Positions 48,705 through 58,702 are shown, numbered from the stretch's first letter. The stretch: DNA of 64,000 bases from Thiobaca trueperi (GCF_004342175.1 NZ_SMAO01000008.1:1-64000), one strand, 5' to 3'. Numbers and translations are program-made. Notes: generated by a model not told the origin, from the sequence alone.

Positions 48705-49598
48705 ATGCTCCATACTCATCTGGAGTCTTCCGCCGCTGTATGGCGGGACGAGGCCGGCACGCCAATCGCGACCGCCTGGCGCGAGGTCGTGCGGATTCGC
48801 CACGACGAAGCGGCACGCGAAGACGACGAGGTCATCGCAGAAGTGCCGGTGGCCCTGGTCTACAACCGGATTTCACACGCGGTCATGATGGCGTCACCCG
48901 CTGACCTGGAGGACTTCGCCATTGGCTTCAGTCTGGGCGAAGGCATCGTCGAGCACGCGCATGAAATCCACACTCTCGACATCCAGACCCATGGTCAGGG
49001 TGTCGTCCTGAACATGGTCATCGCCGCCCGACGTTTTGCCGCCATCAAGGAGCGCCGACGCCATCTCGCCGGACGCAGCGGCTGCGGTCTGTGCGGCATC
49101 GACAGCCTCGATACCCTGTCGGCTCACGCCACCGGGGTGCGGGTCGATGCCGCGAGGCGACTGAGCGTCGCGGCGATCGACGAGGCATTGCGCCAGCTAC
49201 CCCATCTGCAACCCCTGCGCAACCGCACCGGCGCCAGCCATGCCGCCGCCTGGGTCGACGGACAGGGGCGCATCCTCTCTCTACGCGAGGATGTCGGTCG
49301 CCACAATGCACTCGACAAGCTGCTGGGTGCGCTGGCGCGCACGGGTCAGCCGCTGGAAGAGGGCTTCGCCCTGATCACCAGTCGTGCCTCTTACGAGATG
49401 GTCCAGAAGGCGGCCCGCTTCGGGATTTCATCCCTGGTCGCCGTCTCAGCTCCCACCAGCTACGCCATCGAACAGGCCGAGGCGGCCGGCATCCTGCTGG
49501 TCGGCTTCGCTCGTACCGGACAGCGGGTCGCCTACAGCAATGCCGAGCGGCTCGACCTGACACCGCAAGCAGCCACCCATCCCAGTGCGATCATGTGA
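48705..49598 (+). CDS. fdhD: Formate dehydrogenase sulfurtransferase FdhD
   Basis: 297 residues from ATG 48705, supported by GGAG seven bases upstream; an in-frame ATG at 48648 (TAATG with the previous stop) is possible. FdhD moves sulfur from the desulfurase IscS to the molybdenum cofactor, required for activity. The cysteine loop SGCGLCGIDSL (about 125) and DVGRHNALDKLLGAL with LITSRASYEMVQKAARFGI are diagnostic. Its sulfur donor here could in principle be any desulfurase. Confidence 0.94.
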   Translation: MLHTHLESSAAVWRDEAGTPIATAWREVVRIRHDEAAREDDEVIAEVPVALVYNRISHAVMMASPADLEDFAIGFSLGEGIVEHAHEIHTLDIQTHGQGVVLNMVIAARRFAAIKERRRHLAGRSGCGLCGIDSLDTLSAHATGVRVDAARRLSVAAIDEALRQLPHLQPLRNRTGASHAAAWVDGQGRILSLREDVGRHNALDKLLGALARTGQPLEEGFALITSRASYEMVQKAARFGISSLVAVSAPTSYAIEQAEAAGILLVGFARTGQRVAYSNAERLDLTPQAATHPSAIM

Positions 49599-49628
49599 AT
49601 CGCCGACATCCAACCGACCCGGTTCCCC

Positions 49629-50516
49629 ATGCTCACCGAACAAACGATTCCGACCCCAATCGCCCCCCAACTCCGGCTGACTCCGGCAGCGGATCTGTTC
49701 GCGCAACGTGGCAGACGTCTGCGCCAGTTGGCTGCTACGCACACGCTGGGGCCATGGCTGTCCTGGTTTGCCGAATTGTGTGCCGCTCAACAGCTCGCGT
49801 TCGAACGGCAGGCCGGTTCGCGCTCCGACGACGCGAACGGTGAAACGACGCCGAGCGCGCCTCCTTCCATTCCGCCAGCACGCATTGCCGAGATCCGCTC
49901 GCGATTGATCCCGTTTCTTCCGACCCAGGCCCCGCCGGGTGTCACCCGCTATCCGCGCTTCGCGATCGACATCACGCCATCCGAACTGACCGCCCGTCTC
50001 GAACGCAACCGACTCATCGCCAGGGGTGAGGCCATTGGCGCGGGTCGCGAACTCGAAGACCTGCTGATTGCCGCCTCGATGCAGGTCGCCTGGAGTGTCG
50101 ATGCCCGCCAGACCGCGACATCCAATGCCAGCGCCGCCAATGCCGCGACCTGTCCGCATTGCGGCAGCGTTGCCGTCGGCAGCATCATCCTGGCCGGAGA
50201 GGGCAGGGCAGGGCTGCGCTACCAGGAATGCTGTCTGTGCGCCACGCGCTGGAATAGCGTGCGCGCCCGCTGCACGCTCTGCGATTCCGGTTCGGTGGTC
50301 CAATATCTGAGTCTGGAGGGCGAATATCCCGCCGTTGCAGCCGAAACCTGCGACCAATGCCACGCCTATACCAAACTCTTTTTTCAGTCCAGGGATATCC
50401 AGGTCGATCCAACCGCTGATGATCTGGCGACGCTGGCCCTCGACGTGCTGGTCGGCGAACAGGGATACGCGCGGGCGGCCCCGAATCTGCTTCTGTGTGA
50501 GGGCGAGGCGGCATAG
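49629..50516 (+). CDS. fdhE: Formate dehydrogenase accessory protein FdhE
   Basis: 295 residues. Zinc- or iron-binding cysteine pairs CPHCGS, CCLCATRW, CTLCDS and CDQCHAYTK (about 180-255) form the rubredoxin-like core of FdhE, needed for maturation of respiratory formate dehydrogenases. C-terminal DLATLALDVLVGEQGY is typical. Follows fdhD by 30 bp and converges with cooS. Confidence 0.92.
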   Translation: MLTEQTIPTPIAPQLRLTPAADLFAQRGRRLRQLAATHTLGPWLSWFAELCAAQQLAFERQAGSRSDDANGETTPSAPPSIPPARIAEIRSRLIPFLPTQAPPGVTRYPRFAIDITPSELTARLERNRLIARGEAIGAGRELEDLLIAASMQVAWSVDARQTATSNASAANAATCPHCGSVAVGSIILAGEGRAGLRYQECCLCATRWNSVRARCTLCDSGSVVQYLSLEGEYPAVAAETCDQCHAYTKLFFQSRDIQVDPTADDLATLALDVLVGEQGYARAAPNLLLCEGEAA

Positions 50517-50517
50517 T

Positions 50518-50549
50518 CGTTCACGCTCAAGCCGTATCGGCGTGAACGA
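50518..50549. terminator. Hairpin between convergent fdhE and cooS
   Basis: CGTTCACGC (50518-50526) pairs with GCGTGAACG (50541-50549), loop 14. It begins just past the fdhE stop. No T tract; bidirectional attenuation is plausible. Confidence 0.45.
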
Positions 50550-50625
50550 CGCCTGTCGCGAGTTTTCCTGAATCAGCGCATCAGCAGCGAATCGCGCATC
50601 TCGGCCCCGTCAAGGAGCGGCTCGG

Positions 50626-52539
50626 TCATCGTCTCTCTGCACGACTCAGATCATCAATGATCCGCTGTGCCAGACGCTGCGGATCACGCTCGACGACCAT
50701 CGCCGCGCCCAGTGCGTCTTGAGTCGTCTCGTGAAAGAACCGCGAGACCGCCGCCGAGCCACCGATGGGGGCAGGCACGCAATGATAAGAGGGCACGCCG
50801 AGTAGCCGGAAGCCGAGCGCGGCGCCTACACCCTTTTCATTGCTCCATTCCGGGCTGGCGAAGGCGAAAGGCATGGCCTTGATCGGCTGTCCGGCCAGAT
50901 CGGCCAGCGCCCGAAAGAGTCCCGAGGCGCGTGCGTTGTCGAGGCATTCGCCCATGTGCCAGACCGGCGGCAGCCCGCGCTCGCCGAGCAGCGCGCGCAG
51001 ACCGGGACCGGTGCGCTCCAGCGCCGTCTCGGTGCAATAGCCGAGCTTGAGCAGCGGAAAGGAGGCGCAGCCGTTGGTAAGGATCAGACAATCGGCGGCC
51101 AACAGCGCATCGGCCACCTCGCACAGGGTCTTTTCGTAGAGCACCTTGGGGTTGTTGCAGCCGACCAGATTGACGATGCCGCGCACCCGGCCATCGGCCA
51201 GCGCCGCCAGCAGATTCGGCAGCCCGTCGAACGACTCGGTGATGCTCTCGACCGAAAAGCCGATCTCGGCCTCCATCACCTGACGCGGCACGAAGACATT
51301 GGCGGCACGCCGCTGCGGGAATTGATCGATGCCCATCCGCACGATCCGGCGAGCCAACTCATGGACCTCGGCGAGGTTGGCGTGATGATGGTCGAAACCG
51401 ATGTGCGTGGCCCCCGGCAGGCGGCAGGAGTCGCTGGTGGTCACGACGCGGGTATGGAAGCAGCGCGCCACATCCATGATGCCGGGATAGACATCCTGGA
51501 CATCGGCGATCCAGAGATCGAGCGCGCCGGTGCCCAGCACCAGTTCGGCGCCGATGGCATTGGCGAGCGGACTGACCCCGCCGTGACGGTAGAGCGACGA
51601 GAGTCCGGAACAGCAGATGCCGTAGAAGCGGATGCCGGTCGCGCCGCGTGCGCTCGCCAGCGCGCGCAGTTCCGGATCGTCGGCCGCCGCGACGATAGCC
51701 ATCGGCAGCACCGGCGAATGACCGTGGATAGCGATATTGACCGTGTCCGGATCCAGCGCGCCGAGATTGGCGGCAATGCGATCACGGCGCGGCGGGCCAT
51801 AGAGGATGTCCATCGCGATCGATGAGCCGAGCACGCTGCTCCAGGCAAAGGCGAGTCCGCAGCGCAGCAGTTGGCGCATGACGTTCTCCCAATCGCCATC
51901 GGTGCCGGTTCCGGTGCGGTGCAACGCCTCGAAAACCTCGTGATAGGCGCTGATCGGCAGGATGTCGAGTGCCTTCCAGATAGCCTGCCGCTCCGGCGGC
52001 GCGAGCGCCTGGAGGGTGCGGTGCGCGCCGGGGACGCTGCGCGATAGATCCTCCAGCAGGAGGTCGGCGATCTCGCCCGCGAGTTCGGGCAGGCTCTTGA
52101 CCGGGTCGTCGATGCCGAAGGCGCGGGCGATGGCGCGCGCCTTGGCCTCGCCCCGGATCGGCAGGGCCACGCGCCCTTCGGCGGCGGCCTTGAGCGTCAG
52201 CATCACCTCGCGTCCACGCGCGCCATGCGAGGCCACACCGGCGGCGACCCAGCGCAGGATGTTGCGCGCCACGATCAGATCGGCATCCGCCCCGCAGACC
52301 CCGCGCGGACTGCGTGCCGTCACCTTGCACGGACCCATGTTGCAGATGCGACAGCAGGTGCCGTCGAGCCCGAACCCGCAGTGGGCCTTCTGCGCATCGA
52401 AGCGGTCGAAAGCAGTCTCGATGCCGAGCTGTTCCATCCGTACCAGCATCTGGCGCACCGCCGGATCGGGGGTCTGGGCCATGACATCGGCCTTGGTGGG
52501 GAAGCCTTTGCGTGCCTCCCTGGGTGTCTGTGGGCTCAT
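50626..52539 (-). CDS. cooS: Anaerobic carbon monoxide dehydrogenase catalytic subunit
   Basis: 637 residues, typical for Ni-Fe CooS. Cluster ligands: HCGFGLDGTCCRICNMGPC and GVCGAD near the N-terminus (D and B clusters), then C-cluster residues in IHGHSPVL (histidine), YGICCSGLSS, SDSCRLPG, VGCNNPK, TNGCASF and HMGECLDN. It interconverts CO and CO2. Translationally coupled to cooC upstream (ATGA). No CooF ferredoxin, CooA regulator or hydrogenase genes are present in the window, so the electron partner is unknown. Confidence 0.96.
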   Translation of the reverse strand: MSPQTPREARKGFPTKADVMAQTPDPAVRQMLVRMEQLGIETAFDRFDAQKAHCGFGLDGTCCRICNMGPCKVTARSPRGVCGADADLIVARNILRWVAAGVASHGARGREVMLTLKAAAEGRVALPIRGEAKARAIARAFGIDDPVKSLPELAGEIADLLLEDLSRSVPGAHRTLQALAPPERQAIWKALDILPISAYHEVFEALHRTGTGTDGDWENVMRQLLRCGLAFAWSSVLGSSIAMDILYGPPRRDRIAANLGALDPDTVNIAIHGHSPVLPMAIVAAADDPELRALASARGATGIRFYGICCSGLSSLYRHGGVSPLANAIGAELVLGTGALDLWIADVQDVYPGIMDVARCFHTRVVTTSDSCRLPGATHIGFDHHHANLAEVHELARRIVRMGIDQFPQRRAANVFVPRQVMEAEIGFSVESITESFDGLPNLLAALADGRVRGIVNLVGCNNPKVLYEKTLCEVADALLAADCLILTNGCASFPLLKLGYCTETALERTGPGLRALLGERGLPPVWHMGECLDNARASGLFRALADLAGQPIKAMPFAFASPEWSNEKGVGAALGFRLLGVPSYHCVPAPIGGSAAVSRFFHETTQDALGAAMVVERDPQRLAQRIIDDLSRAERR

Positions 52540-53405
52540 GCGTGTGCCGTCTGAAGCGTGCCGTCCAATTGCAGGACGCTGGCTGCCAGCGTTTCAGCCG
52601 CAGCCAGGAACTCACCCGCCAGCACCGGCGGCGTGCCGGCGAGATCGGCCGCGCGTACCTGCTCGTCATAGGGAAAGGCGGCGACCGCCGGCCAGTCGCC
52701 GAGCCAGCAGCGCAGCCGGAGCAATTCAGCGTGATCCCGATAACCGCAGACCACGGCATGGACGCGCGCGATCCCGAGATCCCCGGCAAGCCGTCGTACC
52801 GCGATGGCGGTCTCCAGACTCCGCTGTCCCGGCTCGACCACCACCAGCACCAGATCCACCCCGGCGATGGTGCCCCGGCTCAGATGCTCCAACCCGGCCT
52901 CGCTGTCGATCAGCGTCACCTCGGCGGGCAGGGCCGAGGCATCGAACAGCAGACGCCGCAGCACGGCATGTTCGGCGCAGTAACAGCCTTCTCCGCCGGC
53001 CTTGCCCCAACCGAGCGCCACCAGTGGATTGCCGCCGCCCCAGGTCACGGTGCCACGCAGCAGCAGATCGCCGGTGTCTGGATTGAGCTGAAAAAGTCCG
53101 ACCGGCAAGGTGCCAGCGTCAGTCGCTGCGTGAAGCAGGGCTTGCTGGCGGGCGAGCGGCTGCGGCCGTTGCTCCCCGTCAAGCGGCAGCACCGAGGCCA
53201 GATTGGCGTCTGGATCGGCGTCCAGCGCCAGCACACGCCGACCCTGCGCCGCCAGCGTCCGCGCCAGCGCGCCGGCCACAGTCGTTTTGCCCGCGCCGCC
53301 CTTGCCGACGATGGCGATGCGCAGCGGATGCCGGACGGCGGGGTGGGCCGTTCGCTGATCGAGGTGTGCAGAAGTCGGGGCCTGGCACATGGCTTGACGC
53401 TCCAT
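52536..53405 (-). CDS. cooC: CO dehydrogenase nickel-insertion ATPase CooC
   Basis: 289 residues. MinD-type ATPase with deviant Walker A VGKGGAGKTTVAG (about residue 34), DADPDANL, and the dimer-interface GCYCAEHAVLRRLL whose CxC binds Ni or Zn (about 138). Inserts nickel into the CooS C-cluster. ATG 53405 used; ATG 53390 is possible. It leads a cooC-cooS pair. Confidence 0.93.
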   Translation of the reverse strand: MERQAMCQAPTSAHLDQRTAHPAVRHPLRIAIVGKGGAGKTTVAGALARTLAAQGRRVLALDADPDANLASVLPLDGEQRPQPLARQQALLHAATDAGTLPVGLFQLNPDTGDLLLRGTVTWGGGNPLVALGWGKAGGEGCYCAEHAVLRRLLFDASALPAEVTLIDSEAGLEHLSRGTIAGVDLVLVVVEPGQRSLETAIAVRRLAGDLGIARVHAVVCGYRDHAELLRLRCWLGDWPAVAAFPYDEQVRAADLAGTPPVLAGEFLAAAETLAASVLQLDGTLQTAHA

Positions 53406-53593
53406 TGGATGGCCCAGGGGGCCGGTGAGTTGGTGCCATTCCGGGTCGCCGGGAGCCGGTACTGACGATCAGGCCACCTTAAGACGGCGGCGGCGGTCGG
53501 ACCAACCAAGGATTTCTGCAAAGCATTGGCGCGAAATCGCACATGGACCACCATCGGGCATGGAGGCTGTGATCTGGCGCGGATGTCGCAAAA

Positions 53594-53609
53594 TGGCATG
53601 AGCTTGGCA
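53594..53609 (+). promoter_or_regulatory. Sigma-54-like -24/-12 element before mop
   Basis: TGGCATGAGCTTGGCA has GG (53595-53596) and GC (53607-53608) separated by exactly ten bases and the TGGCA start of the consensus, but not the usual TTGC. It would start transcription about 60 bp before mop. Nothing else was recognised in 53406-53682. Confidence 0.35.
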
Positions 53610-53682
53610 GATTTTCTGAGTTCACGGCACGGGCGGTCAGGGGCATCATCGCCGCTCGGTCCGCTCACACGGGAGGTCATGT

Positions 53683-53925
53683 ATGTCCATCGTTGCCGTC
53701 AACGCCCGCAATCAATTCAAGGGCAAAATTCGCGAAATCGTCGAAGGCCCGGTGGTCTCGGAGGTGGATGTCCAGACCAGCGCCGGCATCGTCACCGCCA
53801 CGATCACGACCCGTTCCATCAAACAACTGGGGCTGACCGTCGGCAGTGAGGTGCTGGCTCTGATCAAGTCCAGCGATGTGCTGATCGCGCGGCTGCGCGA
53901 GGCGTCCGCTGATTCGTCATCATGA
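53683..53925 (+). CDS. mop: Molbindin (Mop/TOBE molybdate-binding protein)
   Basis: 80 residues: one TOBE domain with SARNQFKG-like opening (VNARNQFKGKIREIVEGPVV), EVDVQTSAGIVTATITTRSI and LGLTVGSEVLALIKSSDVLI. Mop proteins form hexamers that store molybdate or tungstate, needed here for the formate dehydrogenase cofactor. Transcribed away from cooC. Followed at once by a gene fragment whose first part resembles an ABC ATPase. Confidence 0.93.
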   Translation: MSIVAVNARNQFKGKIREIVEGPVVSEVDVQTSAGIVTATITTRSIKQLGLTVGSEVLALIKSSDVLIARLREASADSSS

Positions 53926-54193
53926 GGAAACATCCCTGCTGCTGGTGACGCACGACCTTGCCAAGGCAGTCTATTTGAGTGATCGGGTCATCGTGATGGC
54001 CAGTGGCTCGGAACGCACGCATCACAGGGGAGAACCGGTCGGATTCAGCCATATCCGGTTGCGTTTCGAGCTGGACACGGACGCCAGCGACGACCAGCTC
54101 GCGATCCTGCTCAAGCTCGCCGAGCGTTACTGTGTGATCGCGCAATCGCTCAGACAGCCGCCTGTTCTGAGCCTGGAGCGCCAGCCAGTCTGA
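53924..54193 (+). pseudogene. Chimeric fragment: ABC ATPase tail joined to OsmC C-terminus
   Basis: One open frame reads SLLLVTHDLAKAVYLSDRVI (the switch-histidine end of an importer ATPase such as ModC or TauB) and then, after VMASGSERTHHRGEP, changes to FSHIRLRFELDTDASDDQLA and AERYCVIAQSLRQPP, which is the C-terminal half of an OsmC-family peroxidase. No start codon fits either family. It is best explained by a deletion that fused two decayed genes behind mop. The TGA lies before a clear terminator. Confidence 0.7.
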
Positions 54194-54228
54194 AGCTAAT
54201 TTCGTTTTTCATCGTGTGGTGATCTTTT

Positions 54229-54252
54229 AGCGCCCCTCAGGGCGCTTTTTTT
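54229..54252 (+). terminator. Rho-independent terminator after mop
   Basis: AGCGCCC-CTCA-GGGCGCT followed by seven T residues. It is the clearest classical terminator in the window, and the next gene starts five bases later. Confidence 0.9.
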
Positions 54253-54256
54253 ATGG

Positions 54257-55411
54257 ATGACGATCATGTCGAACGCAAGCGAACCCTGTTCTCTCGAAAC
54301 TCTCGCCGTCCAAGCCATGGGTCTGACTCATGCCCCTCACGGCGACCTGATTCCACCCATTCATCTGTCGTCCACCTTCGAGCGGGCCGGCGACGGCAGT
54401 TACCCCGGCGGCCGTCTGTATGCCCGCGACCAGAGCCCGGCCTATGATGCGGTCGAGGCCCTGCTCACCGCGCTCGAAGGCGGCTCCGGCGCGCTGCTCT
54501 ATCCCTCCGGCATGGCCGCCGCGACCGCTGTTCTGCAATCACTGGAACCCGGTCGCCGCCTCCTCGTCCCGCGCATTCTCTATTGGGCGCTGCGCCACTG
54601 GATGCAGGCATTCGCGGCGCGTTGGCGGATCGATCTCGCGTGGTACGACAACGGCGACCTGGATTCGCTGGCGGACGGACTCGCGAGCGCCCCGACCGAT
54701 CTGCTGTGGATCGAGACCCCGGCCAATCCGACCTGGGACATCACCGACATCCGCGCGGCGGTGGATCTGGCCCATGCCGGCCAGACGCTGGTGGTGGTGG
54801 ACTCCACGGTCGCGACGCCGGTGCTGACCCGCCCGCTGGAACTGGGCGCGGATCTGGTGCTGCACTCGGCCACCAAGTATCTCAACGGGCATTCGGATGT
54901 GATCGCCGGGGTGCTGGTGACCCGCGAGGACAGCCCGGCCTGGCAGTGCATCCGTGCCGCGCGTCCGCTGGCCGGGGCCATCCTGGGACCGATGGAGTCC
55001 TGGCTGCTGCTGCGCGGTCTGCGCACCCTGCATCTGCGGGTGAGACAGTCCTGTGCCAGCGCGGAGCGGATCGCCCGCATCCTCGCAACCGATCCGCGCG
55101 TGGCCGAGGTGTGCTATCCGGGCCTGCCCTCGCATCCCGGCCATGCAGTGGCCGCCCGGCAGATGCGCGGCGGCTTCGGCGGCATGCTCTCGATCCGGGT
55201 CGCCGGGGGCGAGTCGCAGGCCTGGGTGGTTGCCGCACGGCTCAGGGTCTTCAAGCGCGCGACCTCGCTGGGCGGGGTCGAGAGTCTGGTCGAGCACCGC
55301 GCCAGCATCGAAGGACCGGGGACGCCCTGCCCGCCGGATCTGCTGCGGCTGTCGGTCGGCATTGAGGCGGTGGAGGATCTGCTGGCCGATCTGGATCAGG
55401 CGCTGGGTTGA
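54257..55411 (+). CDS. Third Cys/Met-metabolism PLP enzyme
   Basis: 384 residues. PLP lysine in LHSATKYLNGHSDVIAGV (about 205), YARDQSPAYDAVEALLTALE at the usual YGR position (here LYARDQSP) and SLGGVESLVEH near the end. Closest in outline to cystathionine gamma-synthases/lyases but the N-terminal tyrosine-arginine pair is altered, so substrate may differ. Start ATG 54257 or 54266. It is placed between a terminator and an importer on the opposite strand, separate from the other two paralogues at 31.7 and 35.6 kb. Confidence 0.85.
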   Translation: MTIMSNASEPCSLETLAVQAMGLTHAPHGDLIPPIHLSSTFERAGDGSYPGGRLYARDQSPAYDAVEALLTALEGGSGALLYPSGMAAATAVLQSLEPGRRLLVPRILYWALRHWMQAFAARWRIDLAWYDNGDLDSLADGLASAPTDLLWIETPANPTWDITDIRAAVDLAHAGQTLVVVDSTVATPVLTRPLELGADLVLHSATKYLNGHSDVIAGVLVTREDSPAWQCIRAARPLAGAILGPMESWLLLRGLRTLHLRVRQSCASAERIARILATDPRVAEVCYPGLPSHPGHAVAARQMRGGFGGMLSIRVAGGESQAWVVAARLRVFKRATSLGGVESLVEHRASIEGPGTPCPPDLLRLSVGIEAVEDLLADLDQALG

Positions 55412-55472
55412 GACGGCGCGCGTCATCTCCGGGCGCCGGTGCGATATGGTCATCGCCGTGCTCTGCCTCCAC

Positions 55473-56276
55473 TCAATCCCGCCGATCCCAGGCGCGATGA
55501 GCGAGCCGTGCCGCGAGATCGAGCAGATAGCCGAGCAGACCGATGAAGAGAATCACGGCCATCAGCTCGCCGTAGGCCATGCGGTCGCGGGTATCCAGGA
55601 TGAAATAACCGAGTCCGGCCTGGACGCCAAGCATCTCGGCCGGAACCAGCACCACCCAGATCAGCCCGATGGCGAGCCGCACCCCGGTGAGCAGGTGACT
55701 GACGATGGCCGGGATGATGATGCCGACCAGCACCTCCAGACGCCGGGCGGCAAGACTGCGTGCCAGACGCAGCCAGCGCGGGTCGATGGCCTGGACCCCG
55801 GCGGCGACGTTCAGCGCGATCGGCCAGACGGCGGCGAAGGCGAGCAGGAAATAGACCGGCGCGTCGCCGATGCCGAGCGCCATCACCGCCAGCGGCATCC
55901 AGGACAGCGGCGAGATCATCCGCAGGAACTGAAAGGTCGCTGTGGTGGAGCGTTCAAAGGTGCGCGAGACGCCGACCAGCAGACCGATCGGCACCCCCAC
56001 GGCCAGCGCCAGAACGAGCCCGACGACGACGCGGCGCAGGCTGTCGAGGGTGTGCGGCCACAGCTCATGGGTGGCGGCGAGCGCCAGCGTGGCCTCCCAG
56101 GTCGCGGCTGGCGAGAAGCGCGCCGCCAGCGCCGAGGCGCCCAGTTCGGGCGCGGTCGCCAGCCACCAGAGCGCCAGACTCAGGAGCAGTCCGCTGGCCG
56201 GCAGCAGCCAGCCCGCATCGATCCGCCAACCCGAGGTGATCGACCAATCTGGCTGGATTTCGGCGGACTCGCTCAC
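55473..56276 (-). CDS. ABC transporter permease (nitrate/sulfonate/taurine type)
   Basis: 267 residues, about six membrane helices and the EAA-loop equivalent ARSLAARRLEVLVGIIIPAI (about 170-190). LALAVGVPIGLLVGVSRTFE and WMPLAVMALGIGDAPVYFL match the SsuC/TauC/NrtB group. Its ATG overlaps the stop of the binding-protein gene. The transported compound cannot be read from sequence; sulfonate would fit the surrounding sulfur genes. Confidence 0.9.
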   Translation of the reverse strand: MSESAEIQPDWSITSGWRIDAGWLLPASGLLLSLALWWLATAPELGASALAARFSPAATWEATLALAATHELWPHTLDSLRRVVVGLVLALAVGVPIGLLVGVSRTFERSTTATFQFLRMISPLSWMPLAVMALGIGDAPVYFLLAFAAVWPIALNVAAGVQAIDPRWLRLARSLAARRLEVLVGIIIPAIVSHLLTGVRLAIGLIWVVLVPAEMLGVQAGLGYFILDTRDRMAYGELMAVILFIGLLGYLLDLAARLAHRAWDRRD

Positions 56277-57441
56277 ACCGCGATCCTCTCGCTTCGTTCC
56301 CAGCCGCCGGTCACGCCGAAGGCGCGGAGGCCGCCGACGGACTCGATGGCGTTGCGCACGAAGCGGTCATCGACCAGATCGCGCGCGACGAAGGCCGGAT
56401 CCAGAGTGGCGAGAAACCCGTTGTCGCCTTCGACCTGGGTGTCCTTGAGCGCCCGCACCAGCGCCTCGGTGTAGGAGGGGAAGGGCCAGGGCTGGAAGTC
56501 GATGCGCTCGCGATTCCAGTCGGCATGACGATTGGCACCGGTGGCCAGATACTCGCGGTCGCGCTCGGCATTGGGCACCAGCACCCGTTCCAGCACGGGC
56601 TGCGGAAACGGCGTGTATTTCCCGCTGCCGTCGCGCGCGAGCAGGGCGGCGGTCTCCGCGCGATGATCGCGCATCCAGTGCTGGGCCTTGATGATGGCAT
56701 TGACCACCTGTTGCGACCACGCAGGCCGCTCGGTCAGATCCTTCTCGTGCTGGAAGACGACGCAGCAGGCATGGTTGTTCCAGACATCGCCGGTGAAGCG
56801 CAGGATCTTGCCGATGCCCTGGGTCTCGGCGGCGGCATTGAAGGGCTCGGCGACGATGAAGCCGGCGATGGCACCGTTGGCGAGCGCCGGTCCCATGTCG
56901 GCCGGGGCCATCACGGTCAGGACCACCTCGTTCGGTGCCGGCTTGCCCTGCGGGCGCGTGACCACGGTCAGACCGGCATCGCGCAGAATCTGTTGCAGCA
57001 CCACGTTGTGGATCGAGTACCAGAAGGGGATCGCGACCTGCTGGCCGCCCAGATCCTTGACCGACTCGATGGTCGGCGCAACAGTGAGCGCCGAGCCGGC
57101 CATGTGATTCCAGGCCGTCACCTTCGCTGGAAAATTCGAGCCATAGCGCGCCCAGACCGTGATCGGCGACAGCAGATGCACCACATTCACCTGCCCAGAC
57201 ATGAAGGCTTCGACGAGCTGCGCCCAGGAGCGGAACAGACGCGGTGGCTCAGCGGTCAGTCCCTCTGCCGCGAACAGACCGCGCGCATGGGCAATCAGCA
57301 GCGGCGAGCTGTCGGTGATCGGCAGATAACCGATGCGGACGGCGTCGTCGGCGGGTGCGGCCCAGGCCGGCAGGGCGGTCGCGGCGGTGAGCAGGGCGGA
57401 CAGGCGCAGAAAGTCGCGCCGCGAGCGATCGAGTGTCGTGC

Positions 57442-57445
<4 letters not shown>
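56273..57445 (-). CDS. ABC transporter substrate-binding protein, Tat-exported
   Basis: 390 residues. Tat signal RSRRDFLRLSALLTAATAL. NrtA/SsuA-like fold: IGYLPITDSSPLLIAHARGL, SWAQLVEAFMSGQVNVVHLL, IPFWYSIHNVVLQQILRDAG, and ANGAIAGFIVAEPFNAAAET. Tat export suggests folding with a cofactor or in the cytoplasm before export. Overlaps its neighbours by four bases on both sides. Confidence 0.9.
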
Positions 57446-58305
<860 letters not shown>

Positions 58306-58477
58306 GCTGTGAATCCGGATGACCTTGATGAGGCACAAGCCTGCAAGAAGTTCGCCGCCATCCAAACCAATTTTTTCTGCTAATGATTTCGCGGTGTGGC
58401 GTTCAGCCAAAGGCGATCAGTGCATAACGTCCCGGAGATGACCGCCACCATGAAGGCAGCGAAAAAGAGCAGAGCCC

Positions 58478-58702
58478 ATGCGATCATTTCCATCCGCCAG
58501 AATCGGCGGTTATGTCGTCGAGGGCCATGTGCCCGCTGGCGATATTCGGCGTCTGCTGGCCGAACGCCCACCAGTGATGGGGATTTCAGCCCCTGGCATG
58601 CCGCTCGGCTCGCCGGGTATGGAAGGGCCGTCTCCTGCCGAGTTCTATCAGGTGATGAGTTTTGATGCCGAGGGGAAGACGCAGGTGTTTGCCGGGCATT
58701 GA
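58478..58702 (+). pseudogene. C-terminal fragment of a DUF411 metal-binding protein
   Basis: 74 residues: ARIGGYVVEGHVPAGDIRRL, then GMPLGSPGMEGPSPAEFYQV and FDAEGKTQVFAGH. DUF411 proteins are about 140 residues, with an N-terminal half bearing paired cysteines and SCHTA just before IGGY. Here that half is missing; upstream frames do not restore it. Probably a remnant of a copper-related gene; expression of the fragment cannot be excluded. Confidence 0.72.

Noticed and set aside
53406-53682. CooA-type binding site upstream of cooC
   Set aside because: No TGTC-N8-GACA-like palindrome was found; short partial matches are at chance level.
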